From PFJX01 sp964393825 (GTDB taxonomy: Bacteria; Pseudomonadota; Gammaproteobacteria; Burkholderiales; Thiobacillaceae), in NCBI GenBank assembly GCA_964393825.1, contig CAYMUY010000005.1, positions 60,624 to 124,623 on the forward strand: a DNA stretch of 64,000 nt, read 5' to 3'. This document shows, piece after piece, positions 62,553 to 64,000 of this stretch (its first letter is position 1; each line of letters opens with the position of its first letter). A model generated the notes under the pieces. That model searched no databases and was not told the origin of the DNA. It saw only the letters and a list, made by a program, of their open reading frames with translations. The position numbers and the translations under genes are program-made.

Positions 62553-63871
62553 ACGACGACCTTTTTTCCGGCAGCCCTCCCGCGACCGCGACCGGCAACG
62601 CCCCCCTGGCCGAGACGCTGCGCCCACAAGGACTGGACGAGATGATCGGACAGATGCATCTGATCGGGCCGGGCAAGCCGATCCGGCTGGCATTCGATGC
62701 CCACCGCCTGCATTCGATGATCCTCTGGGGTCCGCCCGGCGTCGGCAAGACCACCCTGGCGCGCCTGACTGCGCGCCATTTCGGCGCCGATTTCATCCAG
62801 ATTTCCGCTGTCCTCGCCGGTGTCAAGGAAATCCGCGAGGCGGTGGAACGCGCGCGCATCAATCAGGCCCAGGCCCGCCAGACCATCTTGTTCGTCGATG
62901 AGGTCCATCGTTTCAACAAGGCGCAGCAGGACGCCTTCCTGCCGCATGTCGAATCCGGCCTGCTCACCTTCATCGGCGCCACCACCGAGAATCCCTCGTT
63001 CGAGGTCGTCGGCGCCCTCCTCTCGCGCGCCCAGGTCTACGTCCTCACCGCCCTCGCCAAGGACGAACTCGCCGCCCTGCTCGAACGCGCGCTGGCGCAT
63101 GGACTCGCGCTGAAGGCGGACGCCGAGGTGAAGAACCTGCTGGTGGCCTATGCCGACGGCGACGGCCGCCGCCTCATCAACCTGGCCGAGCAACTGGCGG
63201 TGGCGGCCCGCGGCGCCGAGGTGGAACAGGTCGACGCCGCCTTCGCCGCGCAAGCCCTGTCACCCTCGCTGCGCCGTTTCGACAAGGGCGGCGATGCCTT
63301 CTACGACCAGATTTCCGCCCTCCACAAGAGCGTGCGCGGCTCCGACCCTGACGCTTCGCTGTACTGGTTCGCGCGCATGCTCGACGGCGGCGCCGACCCG
63401 CGTTACCTGGCCCGGCGCATCGTGCGCATGGCCTGGGAGGACATCGGCCTGGCCGACCCGCGCGCCGCCCGCCTCGCCCTGGATGCCGCCGAGACTTACG
63501 AGCGCCTGGGTAGCCCGGAAGGCGAACTGGCCCTGGCGCAAGCCGTGATCTATCTGGCCTGCGCGCCCAAGTCGAACGCGGGCTACGTCGCCTGGGGCCA
63601 GGCGCGTGGCTTCGTCAAGGAAGACGGCTCGCGCCCGGTGCCGGTGCACCTGCGCAACGCCCCCACCCGGCTGATGAAGGAACTCGGCTACGGCCACGCC
63701 TATCGCTACGCCCACGACGAACCGGACGCCTACGCCGCCGGCGAGCATTATTTCCCCGAAGAACTCGCCTCGCCACCGCGCTTCTACCGCCCCACCCCGC
63801 GCGGTCTGGAAGGCAAGATCGGCGAACGCCTGGCGCATCTGCGGGAACTCGACCGCAAGGCGAGAAAGTAG
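62549..63871 (+). CDS. rarA: Replication-associated recombination ATPase RarA (MgsA)
   Basis: 440 residues. AAA+ clamp-loader-like ATPase acting at stalled replication forks. Walker A GPPGVGKTTLA, Walker B ILFVDEVHRFNKAQQD, sensor IGATTENPSFEV, then RLINLAEQLAVAARG and the C-terminal tetramerisation domain with SDPDASLYWFARMLDGGADP and GYVAWGQARG. Start ATG 62549 overlaps the preceding stop. Full length is inside the window. Confidence 0.97.
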   Translation: MNDDLFSGSPPATATGNAPLAETLRPQGLDEMIGQMHLIGPGKPIRLAFDAHRLHSMILWGPPGVGKTTLARLTARHFGADFIQISAVLAGVKEIREAVERARINQAQARQTILFVDEVHRFNKAQQDAFLPHVESGLLTFIGATTENPSFEVVGALLSRAQVYVLTALAKDELAALLERALAHGLALKADAEVKNLLVAYADGDGRRLINLAEQLAVAARGAEVEQVDAAFAAQALSPSLRRFDKGGDAFYDQISALHKSVRGSDPDASLYWFARMLDGGADPRYLARRIVRMAWEDIGLADPRAARLALDAAETYERLGSPEGELALAQAVIYLACAPKSNAGYVAWGQARGFVKEDGSRPVPVHLRNAPTRLMKELGYGHAYRYAHDEPDAYAAGEHYFPEELASPPRFYRPTPRGLEGKIGERLAHLRELDRKARK

Positions 63872-64000
63872 GCGGCCGGCACGGACAGCGGGTTTCGGGA
63901 AGACGGTTGCGCGGGCGAGATGCGGGCAATCACGACCGCGCGAGAACATCGGCATAGGGGGCAGCCATTGTAGCTGCACCCCTGCCACACCACCCGGCAT
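63872..64000. other. Right edge, no gene seen
   Basis: 129 bases after rarA. No supported reading frame, terminator or RNA. TACAAT on the minus strand near 63968 resembles a -10 but has no -35 and no gene to serve. The next gene may start beyond the window. Confidence 0.5.

Noticed and set aside
63960..63990. Sigma-54-like promoter TGGCAGGGGTGCAG at the right edge (minus strand)
   Set aside because: GG and GC are seven bases apart rather than ten, and no gene lies downstream within reach except the convergent end of rarA.

Overview
This GC-rich window (roughly two thirds G+C by eye) looks like chromosome from a Gram-negative betaproteobacterium, most likely a sulfur-oxidising chemolithotroph. 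The evidence is a flavocytochrome c sulfide dehydrogenase pair with a Tat signal and an FNR-type site, a MinCDE system, UbiC, a DUF1841 protein, an HrcA/NadK/RecN neighbourhood, and outer-membrane and Mla-type envelope genes. I see no phage, transposase, CRISPR array, rRNA or tRNA. The genus is inference; family calls rest on motifs read from the translations, not on database searches.

Layout. 1-7.9 kb: the end of an HtrA/Deg protease, a REC-HD-GYP regulator, a REC-HPt protein, a YoaA/DinG-type helicase, a secreted alpha/beta hydrolase and a membrane GGDEF-EAL protein. 7.9-11.0 kb: a LysM-FecR envelope protein divergent from purT. 11.0-28.8 kb: a minus-strand signalling operon with overlapping or nearly touching genes: REC-HD-GYP, a membrane PAS sensor without output domain, three large hybrid histidine kinases and one PocR-PAS kinase. 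A scar of a lost kinase lies inside it. 29.0-31.8 kb: a divergent PAS-GGDEF-EAL protein. 31.9-38.6 kb: typA, mtfA, a thioredoxin-like gene, an aminotransferase, minCDE and yajQ. 38.6-43.6 kb: recN, nadK, hrcA, hemH. 43.7-45.4 kb: fccAB.

45.5-55.4 kb is the most unusual part. It is a minus-strand run of eight genes: two exported SH3 proteins, an M48 zinc protease, a beta-barrel-like outer-membrane protein, an exported TPR-CHAT (caspase-like) protein, a SH3-M48 fusion whose zinc motif is destroyed, a CHASE2 adenylate cyclase and a class II cAMP phosphodiesterase. Six of the products carry export signals and the cyclase has a periplasmic sensor, so this looks like an envelope proteolysis module with linked cAMP signalling. 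I do not know a described system of this composition.

55.5-58.4 kb: an Mla-like lipid transport set (MlaE permease, MCE protein, lipoprotein) whose ATPase-like gene lacks the ATP-binding and catalytic motifs. 58.4-64.0 kb: ubiC, an RlmN-family methyltransferase, nth, a FIST protein, DUF1841, a small cysteine-rich exported protein and rarA.

Two second-messenger themes run through the window. Cyclic di-GMP: two HD-GYP proteins, two GGDEF-EAL proteins with intact motifs, and YajQ. cAMP: the cyclase and phosphodiesterase pair. Short GC-rich inverted repeats of one family lie between several housekeeping genes.
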